From positions 1 to 35,932 of the forward strand of contig JAICSU010000007.1 of NCBI GenBank assembly GCA_025936735.1: 35,932 nucleotides of DNA, read 5' to 3'. Shown in pieces: positions 22,538 through 31,665 of the stretch. Under the pieces are notes generated by a model, which saw only the letters and a program-made list of their open reading frames with translations, did not search any database and was not told the DNA's origin. The position numbers were made by a program, and so were the translations under genes. The stretch is from Amnibacterium sp. (GTDB taxonomy: Bacteria; Actinomycetota; Actinomycetes; Actinomycetales; Microbacteriaceae). The stretch's first letter is position 1, and the number at the start of each line of letters is the position of its first letter.

Positions 22538-23688
22538 CCGCGCTCACCGGCCCCTCCGCGCCTCAGCCGCCGATCTGGGGGGAGCCGCAGCGACCGAGAC
22601 ACGTCGGCGCCGCCGTGGCCGCGACGTTCGGCGTCGCGATCGGGGCGCTCGCGGTCGCGGCGGTGTTCGTCTACCTCGTCAGCGGCCTCGGCGCCGCGGG
22701 CGTCGCGATCGCCGGCGTCGCCGCGCTGGTGCCGTTCGTGATCGTGCTCGCCGTCATGCGCTGGATCGACCGGTGGGAGCCGGAGCCGCGCGTCGCGCTG
22801 CTGTTCGCCGTGCTCTGGGGCGCGGGCGTCGCCGTCGCGGTCGCGCTGCTGTTCGACCTCGGCGTGCAGATCGTGGTGACCCAGACGACCGGCACGGATC
22901 CGGATCCGGTGCTGCAGGCCGTCGTGCAGGCACCGCTCGTGGAGGAGGGCGCGAAGGGCTTCGGCGTCCTGCTGCTGCTCTGGTTCAACCGGCGCAACTT
23001 CGACGGACCGGTCGACGGCATCGTCTACGCGGTGGCCGTCGCGGCCGGGTTCGCGTTCAGCGAGAACATCCTCTACTTCGGCCGCACCCTCGCCGAGCAC
23101 GGGGTCGGCCCCGACTTCGCCGTCATCTTCGTCGCGCGCGGCCTGTTCTCGCCGTTCGCGCACGCCCTGTTCACCTCCTGCACGGGCTTCGCGCTCGGCC
23201 GGGCCGCGGAGCGGGGCAGCCGCCTCGGCGCGCTCGGCTGGTACGTCATCGGCCTGATCCCCGCCGCCATCCTGCACGCCCTGTGGAACGGCGGCCTCGC
23301 CGCGGCCCGGAACACGATCGGGTACTACTTCACGGTCGAGGTGCCGATCTTCCTGCTCGCCGTCGGCCTCGTGCTCGCCGTCCGGTCGCGGGAGCGGCGG
23401 ATCACCCGGCTGCGGCTCGGTGAGTACGCCGAGGCGGGCTGGTTCACGCCCGACGAGGTGGCGCTGCTGTCGACCTGGACCGGCCGGCGGCACGCGCTGC
23501 GCTGGGCGGCCCTGCAGCCGGACCGGCGACGCAAGCGGCGGGCCATGATCCGCTTCGTGCGCGACGCGACCCGCCTCGGCCACGCCCGGCAGCGGCTGCT
23601 GAAGGCACGCGCCGGGGTCGGCCGCACGCCGGACGAGCAGGAGCTGCTGGCCCGCATCAGCGCGGACCGCGCCGTCCTCGTGTCCTGA
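22534..23688 (+). CDS. PrsW family intramembrane metalloprotease
   Basis: Multi-pass membrane protease; in Bacillus, PrsW makes the first cut in anti-sigma factor RsiW. Seen in 384 residues: N-terminal Pro-rich cytosolic stretch (1-22), about eight membrane helices, and the family motifs EEGAK (E137, E138, K141), FSEN (E177), PFAHA (H210) and HALWNG (H248), the last four being likely metal ligands. A charged C-terminal tail (~300-384) is cytosolic. ATG 22534 overlaps the SMP-30 stop (ATGA). No sigma/anti-sigma pair is near, so the target is unknown. Convergent with the M50 gene 23 bp away. Confidence 0.92.
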   Translation: MTALTGPSAPQPPIWGEPQRPRHVGAAVAATFGVAIGALAVAAVFVYLVSGLGAAGVAIAGVAALVPFVIVLAVMRWIDRWEPEPRVALLFAVLWGAGVAVAVALLFDLGVQIVVTQTTGTDPDPVLQAVVQAPLVEEGAKGFGVLLLLWFNRRNFDGPVDGIVYAVAVAAGFAFSENILYFGRTLAEHGVGPDFAVIFVARGLFSPFAHALFTSCTGFALGRAAERGSRLGALGWYVIGLIPAAILHALWNGGLAAARNTIGYYFTVEVPIFLLAVGLVLAVRSRERRITRLRLGEYAEAGWFTPDEVALLSTWTGRRHALRWAALQPDRRRKRRAMIRFVRDATRLGHARQRLLKARAGVGRTPDEQELLARISADRAVLVS

Positions 23689-23711
23689 GCCACACCCGGT
23701 CGTCGCGCCGA

Positions 23712-24452
23712 TCACGCCGCTACGGGCAGCAGGCCGGGGGGCGCGAGCAGGATCACGCCGGCGGCGAGCGCGGCGAGCGCCGCGGCGACGAACAGCGCGG
23801 TCCAGATCCCGGCCGGCAGGACAGTGATCCGCGCGAGCTGGTCGGCGTCCGAGGTGCCCCGGCGATCCCGACGTCGGGCGCCCACCAGCTCGATCGCGGC
23901 GCGCAGGCCGCCGAGGAGCAGCAGCGCGGTGACCGCGAGCGCGATCCTCATCCGCCACACGGGGTCCAGCCACCAGGTCGCCGCCGCGACGAGCGCGCCG
24001 GACACGAGCACCGTCCACAGCCCGAACCAGTTGCGGATCTGCACGAGCACGAGCACGAGGAGCAGCAGCGCGGCCCAGAGCGCGAGGGCGGCGTGGCCGG
24101 CGCCCACGGCCTCCGCCGCGAGCACGCCCGCGGCGCACGGGGCCGGATAGCCGGCGGCGAGGGTCAGCACCATCCCCGGGCCCCGCGGCCGCCCGACGCT
24201 GACCGTGAGGCCCGACGTGTCGGAGTGCAGGCGGATGCCGGCGAGCCGGCGGCGCGTCACCGTGGCGGCGAAGCCGTGGCCCGCCTCGTGCACGATCGTG
24301 ATCCCGTGCCGGAGCCGCCGCCACACCGGGTGCCACAGCACGGCCGCGACGACGAGGACGGCGACGGCGAGGTCGTCGGCCGGTCCGGGAGCCGGCGAGA
24401 CGGCGATCACCCGGGCGGCGATCGCGGCGACCACCGCGGCGATCGCGGTCAC
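23712..24452 (-). CDS. M50 family (M50B-like) membrane metallopeptidase
   Basis: 246 residues, strongly hydrophobic with about six membrane segments. Seen: the zinc motif HEAGH near residues 55-59 within a helix, followed by DTSGLTVS and AAGYPAP, the layout of M50B-like peptidases. The third zinc ligand is not clear; LDP near residue 150 is a candidate. Substrate unknown. GTG 24452 overlaps the MFS stop by 4 bp (GTGA), so it is the second gene of a coupled pair. Confidence 0.82.
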   Translation of the reverse strand: MTAIAAVVAAIAARVIAVSPAPGPADDLAVAVLVVAAVLWHPVWRRLRHGITIVHEAGHGFAATVTRRRLAGIRLHSDTSGLTVSVGRPRGPGMVLTLAAGYPAPCAAGVLAAEAVGAGHAALALWAALLLLVLVLVQIRNWFGLWTVLVSGALVAAATWWLDPVWRMRIALAVTALLLLGGLRAAIELVGARRRDRRGTSDADQLARITVLPAGIWTALFVAAALAALAAGVILLAPPGLLPVAA

Positions 24453-25765
24453 GGGCTCGGCGCGGCCGCGTCGTAGCCGAGGAAGCCCCGGCGGCGCACG
24501 AGGACCGCCACCAGGACGATCACGAGCACGCCGCCCGCCACCGGCGGCAGCCACAGCTGGCCCGACTTCGCGACCAGCCCGGTGAAGAAGTCGCCGACCC
24601 GCGGGCCGCCCGTCACGACCACGATGTAGACGCCCTGGAGCCGACCCCGGACGTCGTCGGGCGCGGCCGCCGGGAGCACGGTGGAGCGGAAGATCGCGCT
24701 CACGTTGTCGGCCGCGCCCGCCCCGGCCAGCAGCAGGGCCGCGATCGCGATGGCGACGACGTCGACCGTCCGCGGCCCCGGCACCCATCCGGCCGCCTGC
24801 CCGAACGCCGCGACCGCGATCACGGTCCCGAACAGGAGGATGCACCCGCCGTAGACCTCGATGGCCCGCTCGATGGCGCGGCCCTGCCGCCGCACCGCGC
24901 CGAGCCGTCCCGAGAAGACGCTGCTGAGCAGCGCCCCGACCGCGAAGGCGGCGAAGAGCACGCCGACCGTCACGGATCCGCCGCCGAGCAGCACCGCCCC
25001 GATCGCGGGGAAGAGAACTCGCGGCTGCCCGAACGTCATCGCGACGATGTCGACCACGAACGTCGTGCGGATGTTCGGCGCGTCCCTCAGGAAGCGCATG
25101 CCGCTCGCGAGCGACCTCAGCCCCGGCCGGTCCACCTGCTCCGCCGGCGGGAGGGCGGGCAGGGTGAGGATGCCCACCAGGGAGGCGACGAAGAGGACGG
25201 CGTCGATCGAGTAGCACCAGGGGAAGCCTGCGGCGGCGACGAGCACGCCCGCGAGCGCGGGGCCGACCGTCACCGCGATGCCGGTGCCGATGCCGTTCAG
25301 GGCCGCCGCAGCCGGCAGGAGCCGTGCGGCCAGCAGCCGCGGCGTGATCGCCGACTCCGTGGTCATCAGCACCGTCGTCGCGACCGCCGACAGCGCCGTC
25401 AGCAGGTAGAGCGACAGCGCCGACTGGGTGCCCGTCCACGACAGGGCCGCGAGCCCCAGCGACGCCGCCCACGACACCACCGCGGACGTGATCGCGACCA
25501 CGCGGCGGTCGAACGCGTCCGCGAGCATCCCGCCGTACAGGCCGGCCAGGATCGTCGGCACGAGAGCGACGACGCCGATCAGGGACACGTCGAAGGTCGA
25601 TCCCGTCAGGGCGTACACGTTCAGGCCGGCGGCGACGATCGTCAGCTGGCCGCCGATGCCCGCCACCGCCCTGCCCGCGAACAGCCGCGCGAACGGCGGG
25701 CTCGCCGAGAGCGGCGAGAGGTCCACGAGGTGGCCGGATCCGCGCCCCGCCCGCGACTCAGCCAC
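24449..25765 (-). CDS. MFS transporter (EntS/drug-efflux type)
   Basis: 438 residues with about 12 membrane helices in two halves. Seen: between helices 2 and 3 the loop GGMLADAFDRR, the MFS motif A, and the central loop LPPAEQVDRPGLRSLASGMRFLRDAP, typical of the enterobactin exporter-like MFS branch. Substrate unknown. Start GTG 25765 has GGAAGGG 9 nt upstream. It is translationally coupled to the M50 peptidase downstream and divergent from the FKBP gene. Confidence 0.9.
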   Translation of the reverse strand: MAESRAGRGSGHLVDLSPLSASPPFARLFAGRAVAGIGGQLTIVAAGLNVYALTGSTFDVSLIGVVALVPTILAGLYGGMLADAFDRRVVAITSAVVSWAASLGLAALSWTGTQSALSLYLLTALSAVATTVLMTTESAITPRLLAARLLPAAAALNGIGTGIAVTVGPALAGVLVAAAGFPWCYSIDAVLFVASLVGILTLPALPPAEQVDRPGLRSLASGMRFLRDAPNIRTTFVVDIVAMTFGQPRVLFPAIGAVLLGGGSVTVGVLFAAFAVGALLSSVFSGRLGAVRRQGRAIERAIEVYGGCILLFGTVIAVAAFGQAAGWVPGPRTVDVVAIAIAALLLAGAGAADNVSAIFRSTVLPAAAPDDVRGRLQGVYIVVVTGGPRVGDFFTGLVAKSGQLWLPPVAGGVLVIVLVAVLVRRRGFLGYDAAAPSP

Positions 25766-25797
25766 CGCACACGTCCCTTCCGGTTGACTGACCGCCC

Positions 25798-26166
25798 ATG
25801 ACCGACTTGAACAGCAAGCCAGAGCTCGATCCCCCCACGGGGCCCGCCCCGGCGGACCTCGTCATCGAAGACATCGTGACCGGCGACGGGGACGAAGCCA
25901 AACCGGGCGGCACCGTCACCGTCCACTACCTCGGCGTCGACTTCGACTCCGGGGAGGAGTTCGACTCCTCCTGGAGCCGCGGCCAGTCGATCACCTTCCC
26001 GCTCGGCAACCTCATCGAGGGGTGGAAGCGCGGCATCCCGGGCATGAGGGTGGGCGGCCGCCGGAAGCTCACCGTGCCGCCCGAGCTCGCCTACGGCCCG
26101 GCCGGGTCGGGCCACCGGCTGTCGGGCCGCACGCTGATCTTCGTGATCGACCTGCTGTCCGCCTGA
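25798..26166 (+). CDS. FKBP-type peptidyl-prolyl isomerase
   Basis: Catalyses cis/trans isomerisation of Xaa-Pro bonds in protein folding. 122 residues: a short N-terminal tail, then one FKBP domain with VTVHYLGV, DSGEEFDSSW, GNLIEGWKRGIPGMRVGGRRKLTVPPELAYG and LIFVIDLLS. The active-site Tyr, Phe, Asp and Trp are conserved. No signal or lipoprotein motif, so cytosolic. ATG 25798 follows TTGACT by 8 nt, which may be a degenerate -10 of a leaderless transcript; no Shine-Dalgarno. Confidence 0.95.
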   Translation: MTDLNSKPELDPPTGPAPADLVIEDIVTGDGDEAKPGGTVTVHYLGVDFDSGEEFDSSWSRGQSITFPLGNLIEGWKRGIPGMRVGGRRKLTVPPELAYGPAGSGHRLSGRTLIFVIDLLSA

Positions 26167-26247
26167 GGACCGGATCCGAGACGAGGCCGGGACGCGCCGA
26201 AGAGGGTTGCGGGATCCGCGACTCGGGAGCATCCTGGCTCCGTTGAT

Positions 26248-26295
26248 TCATCGCCCGGGCGAGTCGCAGGCAGCGCCGCGACCACCGGGCGATGA
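26248..26295. repeat. Nested inverted repeat upstream of apt
   Basis: Outer arms TCATCGCCCGG (26248-26258) and CCGGGCGATGA (26285-26295), 11 bp perfect. The loop holds a second stem, GTCGC/GCGAC. No T-run follows, so it may be a structured terminator or a repeat family member. Confidence 0.6.
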
Positions 26296-26334
26296 GTCAT
26301 TTCCGGGCCGTCCGGCCGCACGTGGTGGAGGCCC

Positions 26335-26340
26335 TAGGGT
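26335..26340 (+). promoter_or_regulatory. -10 box of apt (leaderless)
   Basis: TAGGGT followed by 7 nt and GTG 26348; no Shine-Dalgarno. Confidence 0.6.
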
Positions 26341-26347
26341 TGCGCGG

Positions 26348-26875
26348 GTGACGGACGCCGCCGCGCTCATCGACCGGCTCACGGCCGTCGTCCCCGACTT
26401 CCCGCAACCGGGTGTGCTGTTCAGGGACCTGACCCCCACGTTCGCGGACGCGGAGGGCTTCAGGACCATCACCGACGAGCTCGTCGCCGGTTTCGCCGGG
26501 CGCTTCGACCTCGTCGCCGGCATCGAGGCCAGGGGCTTCCTGCTGGCGGCGGCGGCCGCCTACGCGAGCGGCAGCGGCGTGCTCGCCGTGCGCAAGGGCG
26601 GCAAGCTCCCGCCCGAGACCCTCGCGGTCGCCTACGACCTCGAGTACGGATCCGCGGTGCTCGAGGTCCGCCCCGACCGGTTCCCCGTCGGGGCCCGCGT
26701 GCTGGTGCTCGACGACGTCCTCGCCACCGGCGGCACCGTCGCCGCGACCTGCGAGCTGCTCGAGCGCGCGGGCGCCGTCGTCGCGGGCATCGGCGTCGTT
26801 CTCGAGCTGCCCGCCCTCGGCGGCCGCGAGCGGCTCGCCGCTCGCGACGTCCACGCCCTGACGACCGCGGACTGA
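26348..26875 (+). CDS. apt: Adenine phosphoribosyltransferase
   Basis: Salvages adenine: adenine + PRPP to AMP + PPi. 175 residues. Seen: FPQPGVLFRDLTP near the N-terminus, the GIEARGFLLAAA loop, the flexible KGGKLPPET loop, and the PRPP motif VLVLDDVLATGGT near residues 118-130. GTG 26348 is chosen from the leaderless -10; a longer open frame to 26207 would run through the hairpin. In many actinobacteria apt sits beside relA or secDF; here it does not. Confidence 0.95.
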   Translation: MTDAAALIDRLTAVVPDFPQPGVLFRDLTPTFADAEGFRTITDELVAGFAGRFDLVAGIEARGFLLAAAAAYASGSGVLAVRKGGKLPPETLAVAYDLEYGSAVLEVRPDRFPVGARVLVLDDVLATGGTVAATCELLERAGAVVAGIGVVLELPALGGRERLAARDVHALTTAD

Positions 26876-26973
26876 CCCGGACGGCGCTCCTCCCCAGCCC
26901 CGCAGGGGGCCCTCGAGCGGCGGCCCCGCCGGGAGCCGTGCCGGCGCGCCGCGCCGAGCGGCACCCTGCCGCC

Positions 26974-28104
26974 ATGACCGAGATCGTCAAGGCGAACCGA
27001 CCCGTCGACTTCCTGCGGCTCGTCCCGCGGCTCGTGGGGTTCCGGCCCACCGAGAGCCTCGTGCTCGTCGCCTTCACCGGCACGCGGACGCACGCGGCGA
27101 TGCGGTTCGACCTCCCCGGCACCGACGACCCGCTCGAGCTCGACGCGGTGGTCCGGCACCTCGTCGGGCTGCTCTGCCGGGTGGAGCGGGTCGACGGCCT
27201 CGTTCCCGTGGTCTACACGTCGGCCCGGTTCGCCGCCGCGCCCGTCCTGCTCGTCGACCTCGTCGCCCGGCACGCGCACCGGGCGGGGCTCCTCATGAAG
27301 GACGCCTTCTGCGTCGCGGGCGACGGCTGGGGGCGCCTTCCCGGCGGTCGGCGGCACCCCCTCGCGGAGCTGGGCCCCGACCATCCCGACCTTCTCGACC
27401 CCGCCGACGAGCTGCGCATCGCCGACGTCGCCCCCGAGGCCCGGGCCCGCTTCGCCGCGACGCTCGCCGCCTGGCGGACCCGCTCCGCCGGGCCGGGCGG
27501 CTCGATCCACGGGTTCGTGCTCGCCGAACCGGGTGCGGCGTTCCGGCGGGGCGGCTCCTTCCTCGAGCGGGCCGCAGAGGGCCTCGACACCGGCCCGCTG
27601 ATCGAGGCCATGCTCACCGCCCACGAGGACGGGGAGCCGTGCCCGTGCCTCTCCGCGCTGGCCGCGTTCGCCGAGTCGCCCGACCTCGCCGAGCACCTCC
27701 TGCTCCAGATCGCGTGGGGGCCCGGGTTCGGGGACCGCGTGCGGCGGTCCTGGCTGGAGCGCGGGGAGGACGACCCGCTCGCGGACGCGGCCCTCGACGG
27801 CGGCGAGATCGAGCGCCCGTCCGTGCTGAGGATCGAAGCGGGCCTGAACGCCGTCCGTGCCGCGCTCGCGCACCTCGAGCCGGGTGCCCGTGCCCCGCTC
27901 GCCGCCTGCGCCGCCTGGCTCGAGTGGGCCCTCGGCCGTGGCTCCCTCGCGAGCGCCTTCGTCGATCTCGCCCTCGCGGCGGGCGCCGCCCCTCCGCTCG
28001 CCCTCGCCCTCGCGGTGAAGCTCCGTCGCGGCGAGCTGCCCGAATGGGCCTTCCGTGAGGAGCCGGGGCTCTCGCTCGAGCAGCAGGTGCGCCGCATCGC
28101 CTGA
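26974..28104 (+). CDS. DUF4192 domain-containing protein
   Basis: 376 residues, close to the usual DUF4192 length. The start VDFLRLVPRLVGFRPTESLVLVAF is the family signature; the C-terminal half is Ala/Leu-rich helical with WLEWALGRGS. Function unknown; found in most Actinobacteria. ATG 26974 has CACCCT 6 nt upstream and no Shine-Dalgarno. A basic stretch before it is not coding-like. Followed by the HelR-like gene 57 bp downstream, which has its own TAGACT box. Confidence 0.9.
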   Translation: MTEIVKANRPVDFLRLVPRLVGFRPTESLVLVAFTGTRTHAAMRFDLPGTDDPLELDAVVRHLVGLLCRVERVDGLVPVVYTSARFAAAPVLLVDLVARHAHRAGLLMKDAFCVAGDGWGRLPGGRRHPLAELGPDHPDLLDPADELRIADVAPEARARFAATLAAWRTRSAGPGGSIHGFVLAEPGAAFRRGGSFLERAAEGLDTGPLIEAMLTAHEDGEPCPCLSALAAFAESPDLAEHLLLQIAWGPGFGDRVRRSWLERGEDDPLADAALDGGEIERPSVLRIEAGLNAVRAALAHLEPGARAPLAACAAWLEWALGRGSLASAFVDLALAAGAAPPLALALAVKLRRGELPEWAFREEPGLSLEQQVRRIA

Positions 28105-28126
28105 GCGGGCGCCCGGCCGGCCGTCG

Positions 28127-28132
28127 TAGACT
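28127..28132 (+). promoter_or_regulatory. -10 box of the HelR-like helicase gene
   Basis: TAGACT; start of transcription near 28139, leaving a ~23-nt leader with Shine-Dalgarno GGGAGGG. No rifamycin-associated element (RAE) is visible upstream. Confidence 0.5.
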
Positions 28133-28161
28133 CGATGGCCCCGATTCGGGAGGGAACCCGC

Positions 28162-30360
28162 GTGACCGACACGTCCGAGACGGAGCTGCACCGCGAGCAA
28201 CGGTACGTCGCGGGTCTCTACGACCGGCTCGACGCCCTGCGGCGCGAGACGGCGGCCGAGCTCGAACGCACCCGGCGCGCCGGCGCGACCGGCACCCACC
28301 AGGCGCGCAGCGAGCGCGACGCCATGGCGCGGCTCTTCGAGGACCGCATCCGGCAGCTCACGGACGTCGACGAGCGCCTCGCGTTCGGGCGGCTGCAGAC
28401 CGACGAGGGCGTCCTGCGCTACATCGGCCGCATCGGCCTCCGCGACGACGACCAGCAGCCGATCCTGCTCGACTGGCGGGCACCGCAGGCGAGCGCGTTC
28501 TACCAGGCCACCGCAGCCACCCCGCTCGGCGTGCGGGTGCGGCGCCACCTCGCGACCCGCGGGCGGGCGGTCACCGGCATCGAGGACGAGGTCTTCGACC
28601 CCGAGGACATCCCGGCCGACGCCACCCTCAACGGGGAGTCCGCGCTGCTCGCCGCCCTCTCCGCGCAGCGCACGGGGCGGATGCACGACATCGTCTCCAC
28701 GATCCAGGCGGAGCAGGACCGGATCATCCGCTCGGAGGCGCGCGGGATCCTCGTCGTGGCGGGCGGCCCCGGCACCGGGAAGACCGCGGTCGCCCTGCAC
28801 CGCGCGGCGTACCTGCTCTACGCCCACAAGGAGCGGCTCGCGCGCAACGGCGTGCTCGTGGTCGGCCCGTCCCGCAGCTTCCTGCAGTACATCGAGCAGG
28901 TCCTGCCCTCGCTCGGCGAGAGCGGCGTCGTGCTGCGGACCGTGGGCCAGCTCTACCCGGGCGTGGACGCCTCGGCCGTCGACAGCGCCGCCGTCGCGGC
29001 GGTGAAGGGCCGCCTCGCGATGGCGCAGGTGCTGCGCAGGGCGGTGCACGCTCGCCAGGTGGCCCCGACCGAGCCGACGACCGTCACCGTCGACAACGAG
29101 CGCATCACCGTGCCGCCCGCCCTGCTCCACCGCGCGATCCGTCGCGCCCAGCAGACCCGCAAGCCGCACAACGTCGCCCGGGTCACCTTCGTGCGCGAGG
29201 CGCTCGCCGACCTCACCGACCTGCTGGTCGACGTCGTCGGCCATCGCGGCGGCACCGTCGACGACGAGGACCGGCGGATGCTCCGGGAGGACCTGCGCAC
29301 CGCGCAGGACGTGAAGGTGCTCCTCAACACCGCGTGGCTGCCGCTCACGCCCGAGAAGCTGCTCGGCGACCTGTACGCGCGCCCCGCCTACCTCGCCGCC
29401 GTGAGCCCCGAGCTGTCGCAGGCGGAGCGGGCGCTCCTCGCCCGCGAGCGCTCCGCTCCGCTCACCGTCGCGGACGTTCCGCTGCTGGACGAGGCAGCCG
29501 AGCTGCTCGGCGAGCTCGACTCCGGCGGGGACGCCCGCCGCGCGGCCCGGGAGGCGCAGCACCGCCGCGATCTCGAGAACGCGGAGGCCGCCATCCGCAA
29601 CATGGGCGTGGAGGGCATCGTCTCCGCCGAGGCCCTCGCCGCCAACTTCACCGACCGCGGCGAGGTGCTCACCACCGCGGAGCGGGCCGCCATGGACCGC
29701 ACCTGGACCTACGGTCACATCGTCGTCGACGAGGCGCAGGAGCTCTCGCCCATGCAGTGGCGGCTGCTCCGTCGCCGCGGGCCGCTCCGGTCGTTCACCA
29801 TCGTGGGCGACCTCGCCCAGGCGTCCGTCGCGGAGCCCGCGGCGAGCTGGGACGAGGCCATCTCGGCCCTCGGCGACGAGTTCCGCCTCGAGCACCTCAC
29901 CGTGAACTACCGCACGCCCCGGCAGATCACCGAGCTCGCCGAGCGGCGGGCGCTCGCGGACGGCCTGCCCATCACGCCGAGCCGGTCGGTCCGCGACGGG
30001 CGGTGGCCGGTCGAGGCGACCCGCGCGGCGGCCGGGGCGCTGCCCGACGCGGTGCTCGAAGCGGTCCGGCGGGACCGGGCGATCGACGCCGAGGGGACCC
30101 TGGCGGTCATCGCGCCCGACGCGCTGGTCGGCCCGCTCCACGACCGGCTCGCGGCAGGGCTCGACGAGCCGGTGGGCTTCGGCGCCGAAGGGCTGGGCGC
30201 CCGTGTCTCGGTGCTCGGTGCGCGCACCGCGAAGGGGCTCGAGTTCGACGCCGTCGTGGTGGTCGACCAGGAGGGGATCGCGACGACCGACGGCAGCGGC
30301 GCCCTCTACGTCGCGCTCACCCGGCCCACCCAGCGGCTCACGCTGGTCGACCCGGCCTGA
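28162..30360 (+). CDS. HelD/HelR-like RNA polymerase-associated helicase (class II)
   Basis: Superfamily 1 ATPase related to HelD, which pushes an N-terminal coiled coil into the RNA polymerase channel and frees stalled enzyme. The actinobacterial class II member HelR gives rifamycin tolerance. Seen in 732 residues: N-terminal helical coiled coil (~1-70, heptad-like, Arg/Glu-rich), LLDWRAP near 102-108, Walker A GGPGTGKT (201-208), HIVVDEAQELSPMQW near 521-535 (Walker B), GDLAQA, NYRTP, and AKGLEFDAVVVVD with YVALTRP at the C-terminus. GTG 28162 follows GGGAGGG. Whether it acts on rifamycin-bound polymerase cannot be read from sequence. Confidence 0.9.
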   Translation: MTDTSETELHREQRYVAGLYDRLDALRRETAAELERTRRAGATGTHQARSERDAMARLFEDRIRQLTDVDERLAFGRLQTDEGVLRYIGRIGLRDDDQQPILLDWRAPQASAFYQATAATPLGVRVRRHLATRGRAVTGIEDEVFDPEDIPADATLNGESALLAALSAQRTGRMHDIVSTIQAEQDRIIRSEARGILVVAGGPGTGKTAVALHRAAYLLYAHKERLARNGVLVVGPSRSFLQYIEQVLPSLGESGVVLRTVGQLYPGVDASAVDSAAVAAVKGRLAMAQVLRRAVHARQVAPTEPTTVTVDNERITVPPALLHRAIRRAQQTRKPHNVARVTFVREALADLTDLLVDVVGHRGGTVDDEDRRMLREDLRTAQDVKVLLNTAWLPLTPEKLLGDLYARPAYLAAVSPELSQAERALLARERSAPLTVADVPLLDEAAELLGELDSGGDARRAAREAQHRRDLENAEAAIRNMGVEGIVSAEALAANFTDRGEVLTTAERAAMDRTWTYGHIVVDEAQELSPMQWRLLRRRGPLRSFTIVGDLAQASVAEPAASWDEAISALGDEFRLEHLTVNYRTPRQITELAERRALADGLPITPSRSVRDGRWPVEATRAAAGALPDAVLEAVRRDRAIDAEGTLAVIAPDALVGPLHDRLAAGLDEPVGFGAEGLGARVSVLGARTAKGLEFDAVVVVDQEGIATTDGSGALYVALTRPTQRLTLVDPA

Positions 30361-31542
30361 TCAGCCCTTGGTGCAGGCGCCTGAGGAGACCACACGGGTG
30401 TCCGCCGGCGCGTGCTCCGCGACGGCCCGGAACTGCGTGGGCGTCATCGCGTAGCCGATGTCGGCCGTCGTCGAGCTCTTCGCGAAGACGATGCCGATGA
30501 CGTGACCAGCGGTGGTGAGCAGCGGGCCGCCGGAGTTGCCCTGCTCGACGTCCGCGGCGAGGGTCGCGAGCGACCGCACGGTGCTGCCGCTTCCCTCCAC
30601 GTCCGGGACGCGGGTGTCGCCGACCTGCAGCACCTCCGCACCGCCGGAGGTGAACGGCCCGCCGAACGGGAAGCCGTCGACGACGGCCTTCGTGCCCACG
30701 GACGGCACCCCGTCGAGCGGCAGGGCCGGCCGGCCGAGATGCGGCACGTCGACGACGGCGAGGTCCGAGGCCGGATCGAAGTAGGTCACCCGGCCGACGA
30801 GCGCGGTGCCGTCGTCGCGGAGCACGACGGGGGAGCGGACGCCGGCGAGCACGTGCGCGTTGGTGAGCACGCGGTTGGTGGCGATCACGAATCCGGAGCC
30901 GCTCTGGTCCTGGCCGCAGGCGTAGGCGGTGCCGGTGACCTTCACGACGCTCCTCGCGGCGGTCCGGAGCGCCGGCGTGCCGGTGTCGACGCCGGGGACC
31001 ACCGGCTTCTGCGGGGTCCCCCCGAGGGCCTCGCCGAGCTGCGGGATGCCGCTCGCGAGCACGGTGCTGCGCAGCTGGGCGAGCGCCGACTGCACGGGCG
31101 GCGGTGTCAGCGCGCCGATGGTGCGCAGCACCGCGGACGACGCGATCGGCTGGGCGAGGAACGGCACGCCGAGGGCCGCGACGACCGCGGCGACGACGGA
31201 GATCACGAGGGCGGCGACGGCGACGTTCGCGGCGGCGCCGAGCAGCCGGTCGACGATGCCGAGGGGGCTCTTCAGCAGGCGGCCGCCGAGCAGCGAACCG
31301 ATCCCGACCCCGATCGCGTGGCCGATCGCGACGAGCACGACGGCCGCGACGATCGTCACGATCACCCGGGTCCCCCCGTCGGCGACGAGCCGGCCGAGCA
31401 GCGGCGCGACGAGGGTGGCGGCGACGGCGCCTGCGGCGATGCCGACGAGCGCGCCGAGGCTGCGGATCAGCCCCAGCCGGTAGCCGTGCACGAGGTAGCC
31501 GATCAGCAGCAGCACGAGGACGACGTCGAGCACCGCGGACAC
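30361..31542 (-). CDS. marP: MarP-like membrane serine protease
   Basis: Periplasmic-side chymotrypsin-type protease anchored by four N-terminal helices (CvpA-like domain); M. tuberculosis MarP protects against acid and cleaves RipA. 393 residues here against 397. Seen: helices near 2-20, 28-50, 58-80 and 102-127, the triad H230 (LTNAHV), D260 (SDLAVV), S337 (GNSGGP), and cysteines C209 and C390, matching the redox-sensitive disulfide of MarP. GTG 31542 has AAGGAG upstream; TACGCT (31581-31586, minus strand) is a likely -10. Its stop codon directly abuts that of the helicase gene. Confidence 0.95.
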   Translation of the reverse strand: MSAVLDVVLVLLLIGYLVHGYRLGLIRSLGALVGIAAGAVAATLVAPLLGRLVADGGTRVIVTIVAAVVLVAIGHAIGVGIGSLLGGRLLKSPLGIVDRLLGAAANVAVAALVISVVAAVVAALGVPFLAQPIASSAVLRTIGALTPPPVQSALAQLRSTVLASGIPQLGEALGGTPQKPVVPGVDTGTPALRTAARSVVKVTGTAYACGQDQSGSGFVIATNRVLTNAHVLAGVRSPVVLRDDGTALVGRVTYFDPASDLAVVDVPHLGRPALPLDGVPSVGTKAVVDGFPFGGPFTSGGAEVLQVGDTRVPDVEGSGSTVRSLATLAADVEQGNSGGPLLTTAGHVIGIVFAKSSTTADIGYAMTPTQFRAVAEHAPADTRVVSSGACTKG

Positions 31543-31580
31543 TGCCGTTCGGCTCCTTCCGGGAAGCGGGCGAAGGGCAC

Positions 31581-31586
31581 AGCGTA
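31581..31586 (-). promoter_or_regulatory. -10 box of marP
   Basis: TACGCT on the minus strand; predicts a ~32-nt leader containing AAGGAG. Confidence 0.45.
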
Positions 31587-31659
31587 TTGGCCGGGTGCGG
31601 CGGGACCGGGCACGACGGGCGGATGCGGGCGAACGCTCCGGGCCGTCTTCGCCCGCTGC

Positions 31660-31665
31660 TAGGAT
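31660..31665 (+). promoter_or_regulatory. -10 box of rpsO
   Basis: TAGGAT; start near 31672 and an ~80-nt leader up to the ATG, long enough to carry an S15 autoregulatory fold, although none could be assigned by eye. Confidence 0.5.

Larger units (their letters stand above)
26167..26347 (+). other. Intergenic region FKBP-apt with long hairpin
   Basis: No gene seen. It contains a small hairpin GGAGC-atcctg-GCTCC (about 26226-26241), a possible FKBP terminator. It also contains a longer nested inverted repeat at 26248-26295, and TAGGGT (26335-26340), the -10 of apt. Confidence 0.5.
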
